Shown: piece after piece, positions 29,572 through 36,741 of the stretch | Layout: each line of letters begins with the position of its first letter | Numbering within the stretch: the first letter of the stretch is position 1 | Source of the DNA: Novosphingobium marinum | GTDB lineage: Bacteria; Pseudomonadota; Alphaproteobacteria; Sphingomonadales; Sphingomonadaceae | Length of the DNA: 64,000 bases | Assembly: GCF_013408095.1 (NCBI RefSeq) | Contig: NZ_JACBZF010000002.1 | Location: forward strand, 124,001 to 188,000 | Direction: 5' to 3' | Translations under genes and position numbers: made by a program | Notes under the pieces: model-generated | Databases searched by the model: none | Seen by the model: the letters and a program-made list of their open reading frames with translations, nothing else | Told to the model about the DNA's origin: nothing

Positions 29572-30614
29572 GCCGCGAGCGTGAAGGGCTCGAGGCCCGC
29601 GAGCCGGGTCGCGTGGCCGAGCGTCGGCACATTGCGCGGGGCAAGGCCCGCCACCGCCTTCGCCATCGCGGCGATGTGCGCGGGGGTAGACCCGCAGCAC
29701 CCGCCGAGGACGTTGACCTGCCCGTCGGTCGCCCAGTCCCGCACGAGCCCCGCCGTCGTCTCCGGCGCCTCGTCGTAGGCGCCCAGCTCGTTGGGCAGCC
29801 CTGCGTTCGGATAGACCATGATGAGGGTGTCGGCGACCTGCGAGAGTGCCTTGACGTGCGGGCGAAGCTGGGTCGCGCCGAACGAGCAATTGAGCCCGAT
29901 GGTGACGGGGTTGGCATGGCGCACGGCGTGCCAGAACGCCTCGACCGTGTGGCCCGAGAGGTTGCGGCCCGAAAGGTCGGTCAGCGTCATCGACAGCATG
30001 ACCGGCACGTCGCGGCCCAGTTCGCCCTCGAGGCGCCTGGCGGCCATGATCCCGGCCTTGGCGTTGAGCGTGTCGAACACCGTCTCGATCAGGATGAAAT
30101 CGGCACCGCCCTCGACCAGCGCCGCGGCCTGCTCGTGGTAGACGTCGACCAGTTCGTCCCAGTCGATTTCGCGGTAGCCCGGGTCGTTGACGTCGGGCGA
30201 GAGCGAGAGCGTCTTGTTCGTCGGCCCGATCGCGCCGGCCACGAAGCGGGGGCGGCCGTCCTTCCCGGCGAATTCGTCGGCGACGCGGCGCGCCAGTTTC
30301 GCCGAGGCGACGTTGAGTTCGGTAACGAGGCCCTCGGCGGCATAGTCGGCCTGGCTGATGCGATTGGCCGAAAAGGTGTTGGTCTCGGCGATGTCCGCGC
30401 CCGCTTCGAAATAGGCGCGGTGGATCGCTTCGGGCACTTCCGGCCTGGTCAGCGCCAGGATGTCGTTGTTGCCCTTCTGGTCCTTCGCCAGGCGGAGGTC
30501 GCCGGCATAGTCTTCCTCCGCCAGCTTCCAGTTCTGGATTTCGGTGCCGAACGCCCCGTCGGTGACGAGGATGCGCTTGGCGGCTTCGGCGTTGAACGTT
30601 TCGCGCGCGCTCAT
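29568..30614 (-). CDS. metH: Methionine synthase MetH, part 1 (homocysteine S-methyltransferase module)
   Basis: A 348-residue zinc-dependent homocysteine-binding TIM barrel corresponding to the first domain of E. coli MetH. The zinc ligands are Cys243 (GLNCSFG) and Cys306-Cys307 (GGCCGSTP). The opening ILVTDGAFGTEIQ and ETNTFSANRISQADY are typical. It passes homocysteine to the cobalamin-bearing part 2. Its start (ATG 30614) overlaps the metF stop as ATGA and its end overlaps the GNAT start as GTGA, so all three are translated from one message. Confidence 0.95.
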   Translation of the reverse strand: MSARETFNAEAAKRILVTDGAFGTEIQNWKLAEEDYAGDLRLAKDQKGNNDILALTRPEVPEAIHRAYFEAGADIAETNTFSANRISQADYAAEGLVTELNVASAKLARRVADEFAGKDGRPRFVAGAIGPTNKTLSLSPDVNDPGYREIDWDELVDVYHEQAAALVEGGADFILIETVFDTLNAKAGIMAARRLEGELGRDVPVMLSMTLTDLSGRNLSGHTVEAFWHAVRHANPVTIGLNCSFGATQLRPHVKALSQVADTLIMVYPNAGLPNELGAYDEAPETTAGLVRDWATDGQVNVLGGCCGSTPAHIAAMAKAVAGLAPRNVPTLGHATRLAGLEPFTLAA

Positions 30615-31540
30615 GCGGCTTTCTCCTTCGGGCGCACGCCGAGCATGTGGCAGATCGCGTAGGCGAGCTCGGCGCGGTTGAGCGTGTAGAAATGGAACTT
30701 GCGCACACCGCCGGCATAGAGGCGGCGGCACAGCTCGGCGGCCAGCGTGGCGGCGACGAGCTGGCGCGCCTCGGGCCGGTCGTCGAGGCCCTCGAACAGC
30801 TTTTCCATCCAGCCCGGAACGTCGGTGCCGCACATCTTGGCCATGCGCGTGACGCTGGCGTAGTTCATCACGGGCATGATGCCGGGCACGATCTCGGCAT
30901 CGATCCCGAACTTTTGCGCATCGTCGCGGAAGCGGAAGAAGGTGTCGGGCTCGAAGAAGAACTGCGTGATGGCGCGCGTCGCGCCTGCGTCCATCTTGCG
31001 CTTGAGGTTGGCGAGGTCGTCCTGGGCGCATGGCGAGTCCGGGTGGCATTCGGGATAGGCGGCGACCGAAATCTCGAACGGATGACGTTCGCGCAGGCCC
31101 TTCACCAGCTCCTCGGCATTGGCATAGCCGCCGGGATGCGCGGCGTAGGTCCCGCCCTTTTCGGGCGGATCGCCGCGCAGCGCGACGATGTGGCGTACCC
31201 CTGCATCCCAGTAGGCGTCGACGACTTCGTGGATGTCCTCCTTCGTCGCCTCGACGCAGGTCAGGTGCGCGGCTGCCGGCAGGTTGGTTTCCCGGGCAAT
31301 CCGCGCGACGGTGTCGTGCGTCCGCTCGCGCGTCGATCCGCCCGCGCCGTACGTGACCGAAACGAAGCGCGGCCCCAGAGGGGCGAGCGCCTCGATCGCG
31401 TCCCACAGCTGCTCCTTCATCCTGTCGCTCTTCGGCGGGAAGAATTCGAAGGAAACGTCGATGTCCCCCGGCAGCGAGGCGAACAGGGGAGAATCGTGCG
31501 CGGTGCGCTGTTCCTGCCTTTCGTCGAGTATGACGGTCAT
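30611..31540 (-). CDS. metF: Methylenetetrahydrofolate reductase MetF
   Basis: Reduces 5,10-methylene-THF to 5-methyl-THF with FADH2, feeding MetH. 309 residues, with the family marks VSFEFFPPKSDRM (catalytic Glu), FVSVTYGAGGSTRERT, LTCVEATKEDI, IVALRGDPPEKG, YPECHPDS, and ITQFFFEPDTFFRF. ATG 31540 overlaps the stop of the ArsR-methyltransferase gene (31537-31539) as ATGA, and its own stop overlaps the metH part 1 start. So regulator and pathway are locked in one operon. Confidence 0.96.
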   Translation of the reverse strand: MTVILDERQEQRTAHDSPLFASLPGDIDVSFEFFPPKSDRMKEQLWDAIEALAPLGPRFVSVTYGAGGSTRERTHDTVARIARETNLPAAAHLTCVEATKEDIHEVVDAYWDAGVRHIVALRGDPPEKGGTYAAHPGGYANAEELVKGLRERHPFEISVAAYPECHPDSPCAQDDLANLKRKMDAGATRAITQFFFEPDTFFRFRDDAQKFGIDAEIVPGIMPVMNYASVTRMAKMCGTDVPGWMEKLFEGLDDRPEARQLVAATLAAELCRRLYAGGVRKFHFYTLNRAELAYAICHMLGVRPKEKAA

Positions 31541-32538
31541 GCGCGTGCTCTCTTTCCTTCATCGTTTTCGGCTTGGCGGACGGCGCTCGTACCCTGCTTG
31601 CGCCCGATCCAGATCTTCACGGTCAGCGGCGCGCCCGGAAGCGCCACCGGCGATTGCGGCGCGAAACCCGCGTCGTCCAGCAGCATCGCCATGCGCTCGT
31701 CGGAAAAGCCGAGGCGCGCGTGGGCGTGCCGTTCGCGCAGTTCCTCGCGGTCGTGGGCGGCGAAATCGACGATGGCGATGCGCCCGTCCGGGCTCGCGAC
31801 GCGTGCCGCTTCGGCAAGCACGACGGCGGGCTCCTGCGCGTAGTGCAGCACCTGGTGGAAGACGACGGTGTCGAACGCTGCGTCGGCGAACGGCAGGTCG
31901 GTGAAGTCGCCACGCACGAGGTCGAGGTCTCCGGCGGGCAGCGACTGGAGCCGCGCGCGGGCGACGCGGAGCATCTCGGGACTCTTGTCGAGCGCGGTCA
32001 CATGGCTGCTTTTCGGCGCGAGCAGCTCGGCGATGCGGCCGGTTCCGGTTCCGATGTCGAGCAGCCGGCCGAGGCTTGCCCGGCCGAGCGCCTCGACGAG
32101 CGCGGCTTCGACCGGTTCGTCGGGCGAGTGCAGCGAGCGCAGCTTGTCCCATTCGTCGGCATGGCGGGCGAAGTAGGAGGCGGCCGTAGCCTCGCGCGAG
32201 GCGCGGATGGCTGAAAGGCGGCGCCGGTCCTCGGCGCAGCGGGCGCTGAACGCGGGATCGTCGCGCTCGGCCACGGCAAGGAGGTGGGCGGCCGCCGCGC
32301 CGAGCGGCGGCGGCCCGTCCTCGCGCACGGCGCTGCGCACGAAGACCCAGCTTCCCTCCTTCCGCCGCTCGGCGAGACCGGCGTCGGTCAGGATGCGCAA
32401 ATGGCGCGAGACGCGCGGCTGGCTCTGATCGAGCACCTGCGCGAGTTCACCGACGGCAAGCTCCATGTGCGCCAGCAGGCGCATGATGCGCAGCCTCGTC
32501 GGATCGCCGAGCGCACGAAGGAGTGGGTCGATTTGCAT
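31537..32538 (-). CDS. ArsR-type regulator fused to SAM-dependent methyltransferase
   Basis: A 333-residue two-domain protein. Residues 1-75 are an ArsR winged helix (ALGDPTRLRIMRLL, QSQPRVSRHLRIL), but the metal cysteines of true ArsR (ELCVCDL) are replaced by ELAVGEL, so it should not sense metals. Residues ~155-300 are a class I methyltransferase with motif I LLDIGTGTGRIAEL at 159-172 and DLVRGDFTDLPFADAAFD. Such fusions sit at the head of metF/metH operons in alphaproteobacteria and are proposed to sense SAM or SAH; the methyltransferase fold could be the sensor rather than an enzyme. The first gene of the coupled operon, with a perfect palindrome 9 bp before its start. Confidence 0.88.
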   Translation of the reverse strand: MQIDPLLRALGDPTRLRIMRLLAHMELAVGELAQVLDQSQPRVSRHLRILTDAGLAERRKEGSWVFVRSAVREDGPPPLGAAAAHLLAVAERDDPAFSARCAEDRRRLSAIRASREATAASYFARHADEWDKLRSLHSPDEPVEAALVEALGRASLGRLLDIGTGTGRIAELLAPKSSHVTALDKSPEMLRVARARLQSLPAGDLDLVRGDFTDLPFADAAFDTVVFHQVLHYAQEPAVVLAEAARVASPDGRIAIVDFAAHDREELRERHAHARLGFSDERMAMLLDDAGFAPQSPVALPGAPLTVKIWIGRKQGTSAVRQAENDEGKRARA

Positions 32539-32547
32539 TGCGGCATC

Positions 32548-32567
32548 ATATAAAGATATCTTTATAT
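32548..32567. promoter_or_regulatory. Perfect 20-bp palindrome, likely autoregulatory operator of the met operon
   Basis: ATATAAAGATATCTTTATAT reads the same on both strands and stands out as pure A/T-rich DNA in a GC-rich region. It ends 9 bp before the ATG of the ArsR fusion, leaving no room for a ribosome binding site, so the message may be leaderless or start within it. It is the right type of site for an ArsR dimer and resembles SAH-responsive ArsR sites. Confidence 0.75.
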
Positions 32568-32705
32568 CACCGCAAGCCCAAGGATTTCCGCCGATCCTGC
32601 CCGGATTTTTGCCATTTGCGTTGGGGTTAGCACTCGTTTACACATTGGCGCCGCAGGCAAGGCCCAAGCGATGGCGCCTGCGCCACATTATGCAAGGGGA
32701 TTCGC

Positions 32706-32954
32706 ATGAAGAAATTCGCTTACGCCACGTTCGCGTCCGCCGCCGCCCTGGCGCTGGCCGCGTGCGGCAGCTCGGAAACCGCCAGCGAGGAAGCGACGGC
32801 CGAGAGCGTCGAGATGCCGGCTGAGGAAGCCATGACCGACGCCACCATGATGCCGACCGAAGACGCCATGGCCACCGAAGGCGCGATGGAAGACGGCATG
32901 GGTGCCGAAGAAGCCGCGACCGAGGCCGCCGAGGCCGCCGAAGGCGCGATGTAA
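32706..32954 (+). CDS. Small acidic, Met/Ala/Glu-rich lipoprotein
   Basis: An 82-residue protein. Residues 1-20 are a lipoprotein signal ending in the lipobox LAAC (Cys20). The mature part contains only a few residue types: Glu, Ala, Met, Thr, Ser, Asp, Gly, with nearly repeated blocks such as AMTDATMMPTEDAM and GAMEDGMG. It has no positive charge after the signal. Met-rich acidic tails can bind copper or calcium, but nothing is proven. An AAGGGGA ribosome binding site precedes ATG 32706. Two terminators follow. I do not recognise a family. Confidence 0.8.
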   Translation: MKKFAYATFASAAALALAACGSSETASEEATAESVEMPAEEAMTDATMMPTEDAMATEGAMEDGMGAEEAATEAAEAAEGAM

Positions 32955-32963
32955 TACCGGATC

Positions 32964-32998
32964 GGGCCGGCTCGCGCCCGTCGCGGCCGGCCCTTTCT
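32964..32998 (+). terminator. Hairpin with T-rich tail after the small lipoprotein gene
   Basis: GGGCCGGC (32964-32971) pairs with GCCGGCCC (32986-32993), followed by TTTCT. The first of two consecutive terminators. Confidence 0.7.
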
Positions 32999-33021
32999 CC
33001 CGGACCCGATCCGGATACGAG

Positions 33022-33045
33022 GCCTCCCATCGCGGAGGCTTTTTT
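33022..33045 (+). terminator. Strong intrinsic terminator
   Basis: GCCTCC (33022-33027) pairs with GGAGGC (33034-33039), followed by six T (33040-33045). It ends the small lipoprotein transcript before the DUF885 gene. Confidence 0.88.
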
Positions 33046-33146
33046 CATGCCTGCCGGACACCGCGTCCCGCGCCGCGCCAACCGGGTGGACGCAGGCTGC
33101 CCGCAGTCATAGTGTGCCCTGTCCTGTCCGAAGGGGGTCGCACGAA

Positions 33147-34910
33147 ATGAAGTACCTGCTCGCTGCTCTGTCCGCCGCCGCGCTGCTCGCTCCGCAAGCC
33201 GCGTTTGCCGGCGCGGAGTCCGATTACGAGGCGCTGCGCGAGGAAATCTGGGAATACAAGCTCGACAACGATCCCCTGCTCGCCATGCGCATCGGCGACC
33301 GGCGCGGGGACGGCACGCTGCCCGACGGATCGCTCCGGTCGTACGAAACCGAACTGCGCGACGAGGCCGCCTTCCTCGACCGGCTCGATGCTATCGATGC
33401 CGACGCCCTGCCTGAGGACATGCAGGTCGACTACGCCATCCTGCGCCGCGACCTTGCCGACGGGATCGAGGCCGGGAAGTTCGATCACGAGCGCTACACG
33501 GTGATCGGCAACCGCTATGGCCCGCACACCTTCGCGGGCTACCTCACGACGCTTTCGCCGCTGTTCACCAGGGCGGACTACCAGTCGTACATCGCGCGCC
33601 TCGATGCGCTGCCGGCGCTGGTCGACCAGATGATCGACCGCTCGCGCGGGGCGATCGACAAGGGACTGACCCTGCCGTGCGAACCGATGCAGGGCTATGC
33701 CGAGGGCATAACCGCCAGCGCGCCCGCATCCGTGGAGGATTCGCAGGTCTGGGGGCCGTTCAGGGAAAAGCCCGCCGCGATCTCCGAGGCCGACTGGACC
33801 GCGCTCAGGACGCGCGCACGGCGGGTCATCGCCGACGACGTGAACGCATCGCTGCGCAAGTTCGCGGCGTTCTATTCGAGCGAGTACGCCCCGAAATGCC
33901 GCACCGGCGCCCCCGGCCTGATATCGACGCCCGGGGGCGACGACTATTACGGCTACCTGGTCCGCAGCTACACGACCACGCAGATGACGGCCGACGACGT
34001 CCATGCGCTCGGCCTGTCGGAAGTTGCGCGCATACGCGCCGAGATGGAACAGGTCGCGAGCGAGGCCGGGTACGACACGCGCGAGGCCTTCATCGAGCAC
34101 TTGCGCACCGATCCGCAGTACTATGCGAAGACGCCCGACGAACTCATGATGCGGACCAGCGCGCTCGCCAAGGAGATCGACGGCTGGATGCCCAAGCTGT
34201 TCGGCAAGCTTCCGCGCCTGCCCTACACGGTGCTGCCGATCCCCGAGGCGCTCGCGCCGGGCAACACCACCGCCTACTACAATCTCGGCTCGCTCGCGAA
34301 CGGGGCGGCAGGCGTCTACCGCGTAAACACCACCGAACTCGACCAGCGTCCGCTCTGGGAGCTTCCGGCGCTGACCGTTCACGAGGCGGTTCCCGGCCAT
34401 CACCACCAGCTTGCCCTGCAGCAGGAGCTCGACATCCATCCGCTGCGCACGCACGGCACTTTCTTCACCGCCTTCGTCGAGGGCTGGGGACTCTATTCGG
34501 AGCGGCTGGGGATCGAGATGGGCCTCTACGACACGCCCGCCAACCAGATGGGCCGCCTGAGCTACGAGATGTGGCGCGCGACCCGGCTCGTCGTCGATAC
34601 CGGTATCCACGCCAAGGGCTGGAGCAAGCAGCGCGCGGTCGACTACATGCTCGACAACACCGCGCTCACCCCCGCCAACATCGATGCGGAGGTCAACCGC
34701 TACATCACCACGCCCGGACAGGCGCTGGCCTACAAGCTGGGCGAGCTCAAGATCCGCGAGTTGCGGACCCGCGCCGAAAACACGCTGGGCGAGAACTTCG
34801 ACCTGCGCGGCTTCCACGATGCGGTGCTCGAAAACGGATCGGTCCCGCTCGATGTACTCGAAGCGCAGGTCGATCGCTGGATCGCCGGACAGCAGGCGAG
34901 CGCGGGGTGA
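33147..34910 (+). CDS. DUF885 family exported metallopeptidase-like protein
   Basis: A 587-residue exported protein: signal peptide (residues 1-21, ending AAFAG), then the all-helical DUF885 domain. The zinc-binding motif HEAVPGHHHQLALQ (an HExxx-H variant) is at about 419-432 and the third ligand likely in FVEGWGLYSERLG. DUF885 proteins resemble dipeptidyl-carboxypeptidase/thermolysin-like gluzincins (X-Pro dipeptidyl-type in lactobacilli), but their substrates are mostly unknown. ATG 33147 is chosen: the site AAGGGGG lies upstream and gives the signal peptide at once. A lipoprotein gene follows directly. Confidence 0.88.
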   Translation: MKYLLAALSAAALLAPQAAFAGAESDYEALREEIWEYKLDNDPLLAMRIGDRRGDGTLPDGSLRSYETELRDEAAFLDRLDAIDADALPEDMQVDYAILRRDLADGIEAGKFDHERYTVIGNRYGPHTFAGYLTTLSPLFTRADYQSYIARLDALPALVDQMIDRSRGAIDKGLTLPCEPMQGYAEGITASAPASVEDSQVWGPFREKPAAISEADWTALRTRARRVIADDVNASLRKFAAFYSSEYAPKCRTGAPGLISTPGGDDYYGYLVRSYTTTQMTADDVHALGLSEVARIRAEMEQVASEAGYDTREAFIEHLRTDPQYYAKTPDELMMRTSALAKEIDGWMPKLFGKLPRLPYTVLPIPEALAPGNTTAYYNLGSLANGAAGVYRVNTTELDQRPLWELPALTVHEAVPGHHHQLALQQELDIHPLRTHGTFFTAFVEGWGLYSERLGIEMGLYDTPANQMGRLSYEMWRATRLVVDTGIHAKGWSKQRAVDYMLDNTALTPANIDAEVNRYITTPGQALAYKLGELKIRELRTRAENTLGENFDLRGFHDAVLENGSVPLDVLEAQVDRWIAGQQASAG

Positions 34911-34918
34911 ACGCGACG

Positions 34919-35377
34919 ATGCGCGGCGCGTTCGCACTTCTGCCGCTGGCGCTCGCCGCCTGCGCCCCTGCCGCCGAGGACGGTGCCGCGCCGCCGGAGA
35001 ACGCGCAGTCCGGACCCGAGGCCCCCACGACGCTGGCCGGCGGCTGGCGCGTTGCCGGGATCGACGGCGAGGAGTTGGATGGACCCGAAGGCATCGGCCT
35101 GCTGGGCGACGAGGACACGATCTGGTGGAGCCCGCGCTGCGCCGGGCAGGAACGAGCCTATCGCATCTCCGGCGGCACGATCGAGACCGGGGCGGGTCCT
35201 GCTGCCGAAGCGCAGCCATCGGGCGTGCCGCCGCCGGCTGTCTGCACGATCGGGCTGCCTGCGGGGCTCGAGGACGTGATGCGCGCGCTCGATGCGGCGG
35301 AACGGATCGAGCGCACGCCCGAGAACGGCGTGCGCATTTCGGGCGGCGGGCACAGCTTGCTGCTGTTCAGCCAGTAA
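34919..35377 (+). CDS. Small lipoprotein of unknown function after DUF885
   Basis: A 152-residue protein. The signal is short (MRGAFALLPLALAACAPAA) with lipobox LAAC at Cys15. The mature part begins with a Pro/Ala/Glu-rich linker and continues as a beta-rich domain with two cysteines (CAGQERAYR, AVCTIGLP). No family is recognised. ATG 34919 is chosen; GTG 34907 would overlap the DUF885 stop (GTGA) and add four residues. It probably shares the DUF885 transcript and lies 22 bp before gltX. Confidence 0.75.
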   Translation: MRGAFALLPLALAACAPAAEDGAAPPENAQSGPEAPTTLAGGWRVAGIDGEELDGPEGIGLLGDEDTIWWSPRCAGQERAYRISGGTIETGAGPAAEAQPSGVPPPAVCTIGLPAGLEDVMRALDAAERIERTPENGVRISGGGHSLLLFSQ

Positions 35378-35399
35378 GAGGCACGCTAACGGGCGGCGC

Positions 35400-36737
35400 A
35401 TGGTCACCACCCGTTTCGCTCCGTCGCCCACCGGCCGGCTCCACGTCGGCAACATCCGCACCGCGCTTCACAACTGGCTGCTCGCGAAGCAGGCGGGCGG
35501 TCGCTTCCTTTTGCGCATCGACGATACCGACCGGGAACGCAGCCGCGAGGAATACGTAGAGGCGATCCGCGCCGACCTCACATGGCTGGGCATCGGGCCG
35601 GACGGCGAGGAGCGCCAGTCCGCGCGCTTCGATGCTTACGAGGACGCCTTCGCCAGGCTGGAAAAAGCGGGCCGCGTCTATCCCTGCTACGAAACCGCGC
35701 AAGAGCTGGAACTAAGGCGCAAGGTGCTGCTGGGACGGGGCCTGCCGCCGATCTACGACCGCGCCGCGCTCGACCTCACCGATGACGAGAAGGCCGCGAA
35801 GGAGGCGCAGGGCATCGCGCCGCACTGGCGCTTCCTGCTCGATCGCGATGCGCCGATAGCGTGGGAAGACGGTATCCGGGGGCCGCAGCGCTTCGACCCC
35901 GCGCAGTTGTCCGATCCGGTCGTCCGGCGCGGCGACGGTTCGTGGCTCTACATGCTGCCGAGCGCGATCGACGACATCGCGATGGGCATAACCGATGTCC
36001 TTCGCGGCGAGGATCACGTCTCCAACACCGCCGCGCAGGTCCAGATGTTCGAGGCACTGGGCGCGCAGCCGCCGCGCTTCGCGCACGAGGCGCTGCTCGT
36101 CGGGACCGAGGGCAAGCTGTCCAAGCGGCTCGGCTCGACCGGCGTCGCCGATTTCCGCGAATCGGGGGTCGAGCCCGAGGCGCTGGTGGCGCTGCTCGCC
36201 CGGCTCGGCACTTCCGACCCGGTCGACCCGGCGCTTTCCGCAAGGGAACTGGCGGAGCAGTTCGACCTTGCGAAATTCGGACGCGCGCCTGCCCGTTTCG
36301 ACGAGGCCGAGCTGCATCGCCTCAATGCCGCGATCGTCCACCGCCTTCCCTACGACCGGGTCGCGCACCTGCTGCCCGAGGGCATGGGCGCGGCGGGCTG
36401 GGACGCGATCCGCCCGAACCTTGCGCATATCGAAGAGGCCGAGGGCTGGTGGCGGATCGTGACCGGGCCGGTCGAGCCGCCCGCCTGCGACGCCGAAACG
36501 CGGGAATTCCTGGCTGCGGCGGCAGCCACGTTCGATGCGCGGGACTGGGGCGAAAATCCCTGGAAGGACCTCACCGCGACGCTCAAGGGCGCGACCGGGC
36601 GCAAGGGCAAGGCGCTGTTCCTGCCGCTTCGCCAGGCGCTGACCGGGCTCGACCACGGCCCCGACATGTCGGAACTCCTCCCGCTGATCGGCCGGGAAGA
36701 AGCGGTGGCGCGGCTCGAACGGGCGGCGCGCGCCTGA
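35400..36737 (+). CDS. gltX: Glutamate-tRNA ligase
   Basis: Charges tRNA-Glu (in many alphaproteobacteria also tRNA-Gln, which is then amidated). 445 residues. The HIGH-type motif is PSPTGRLHVG at residues 8-17, KMSKS-type KLSKR near 238, and class I fold marks RIDDTDRERSREEY, ITDVLRGEDHVSNT. The C-terminal anticodon-binding helices are of the short form; the sequence resembles sphingomonad GltX1. ATG 35400 gives the family start. Its stop lies four bases from that of the convergent glnD. Confidence 0.95.
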   Translation: MVTTRFAPSPTGRLHVGNIRTALHNWLLAKQAGGRFLLRIDDTDRERSREEYVEAIRADLTWLGIGPDGEERQSARFDAYEDAFARLEKAGRVYPCYETAQELELRRKVLLGRGLPPIYDRAALDLTDDEKAAKEAQGIAPHWRFLLDRDAPIAWEDGIRGPQRFDPAQLSDPVVRRGDGSWLYMLPSAIDDIAMGITDVLRGEDHVSNTAAQVQMFEALGAQPPRFAHEALLVGTEGKLSKRLGSTGVADFRESGVEPEALVALLARLGTSDPVDPALSARELAEQFDLAKFGRAPARFDEAELHRLNAAIVHRLPYDRVAHLLPEGMGAAGWDAIRPNLAHIEEAEGWWRIVTGPVEPPACDAETREFLAAAAATFDARDWGENPWKDLTATLKGATGRKGKALFLPLRQALTGLDHGPDMSELLPLIGREEAVARLERAARA

Positions 36738-36741
36738 CCGG

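Noticed and set aside
32539..32705. SAM or SAH riboswitch before the met operon
   Set aside because: The operon starts within nine bases of a DNA palindrome; no conserved riboswitch core is visible, and the other strand is the leader of the small lipoprotein gene.
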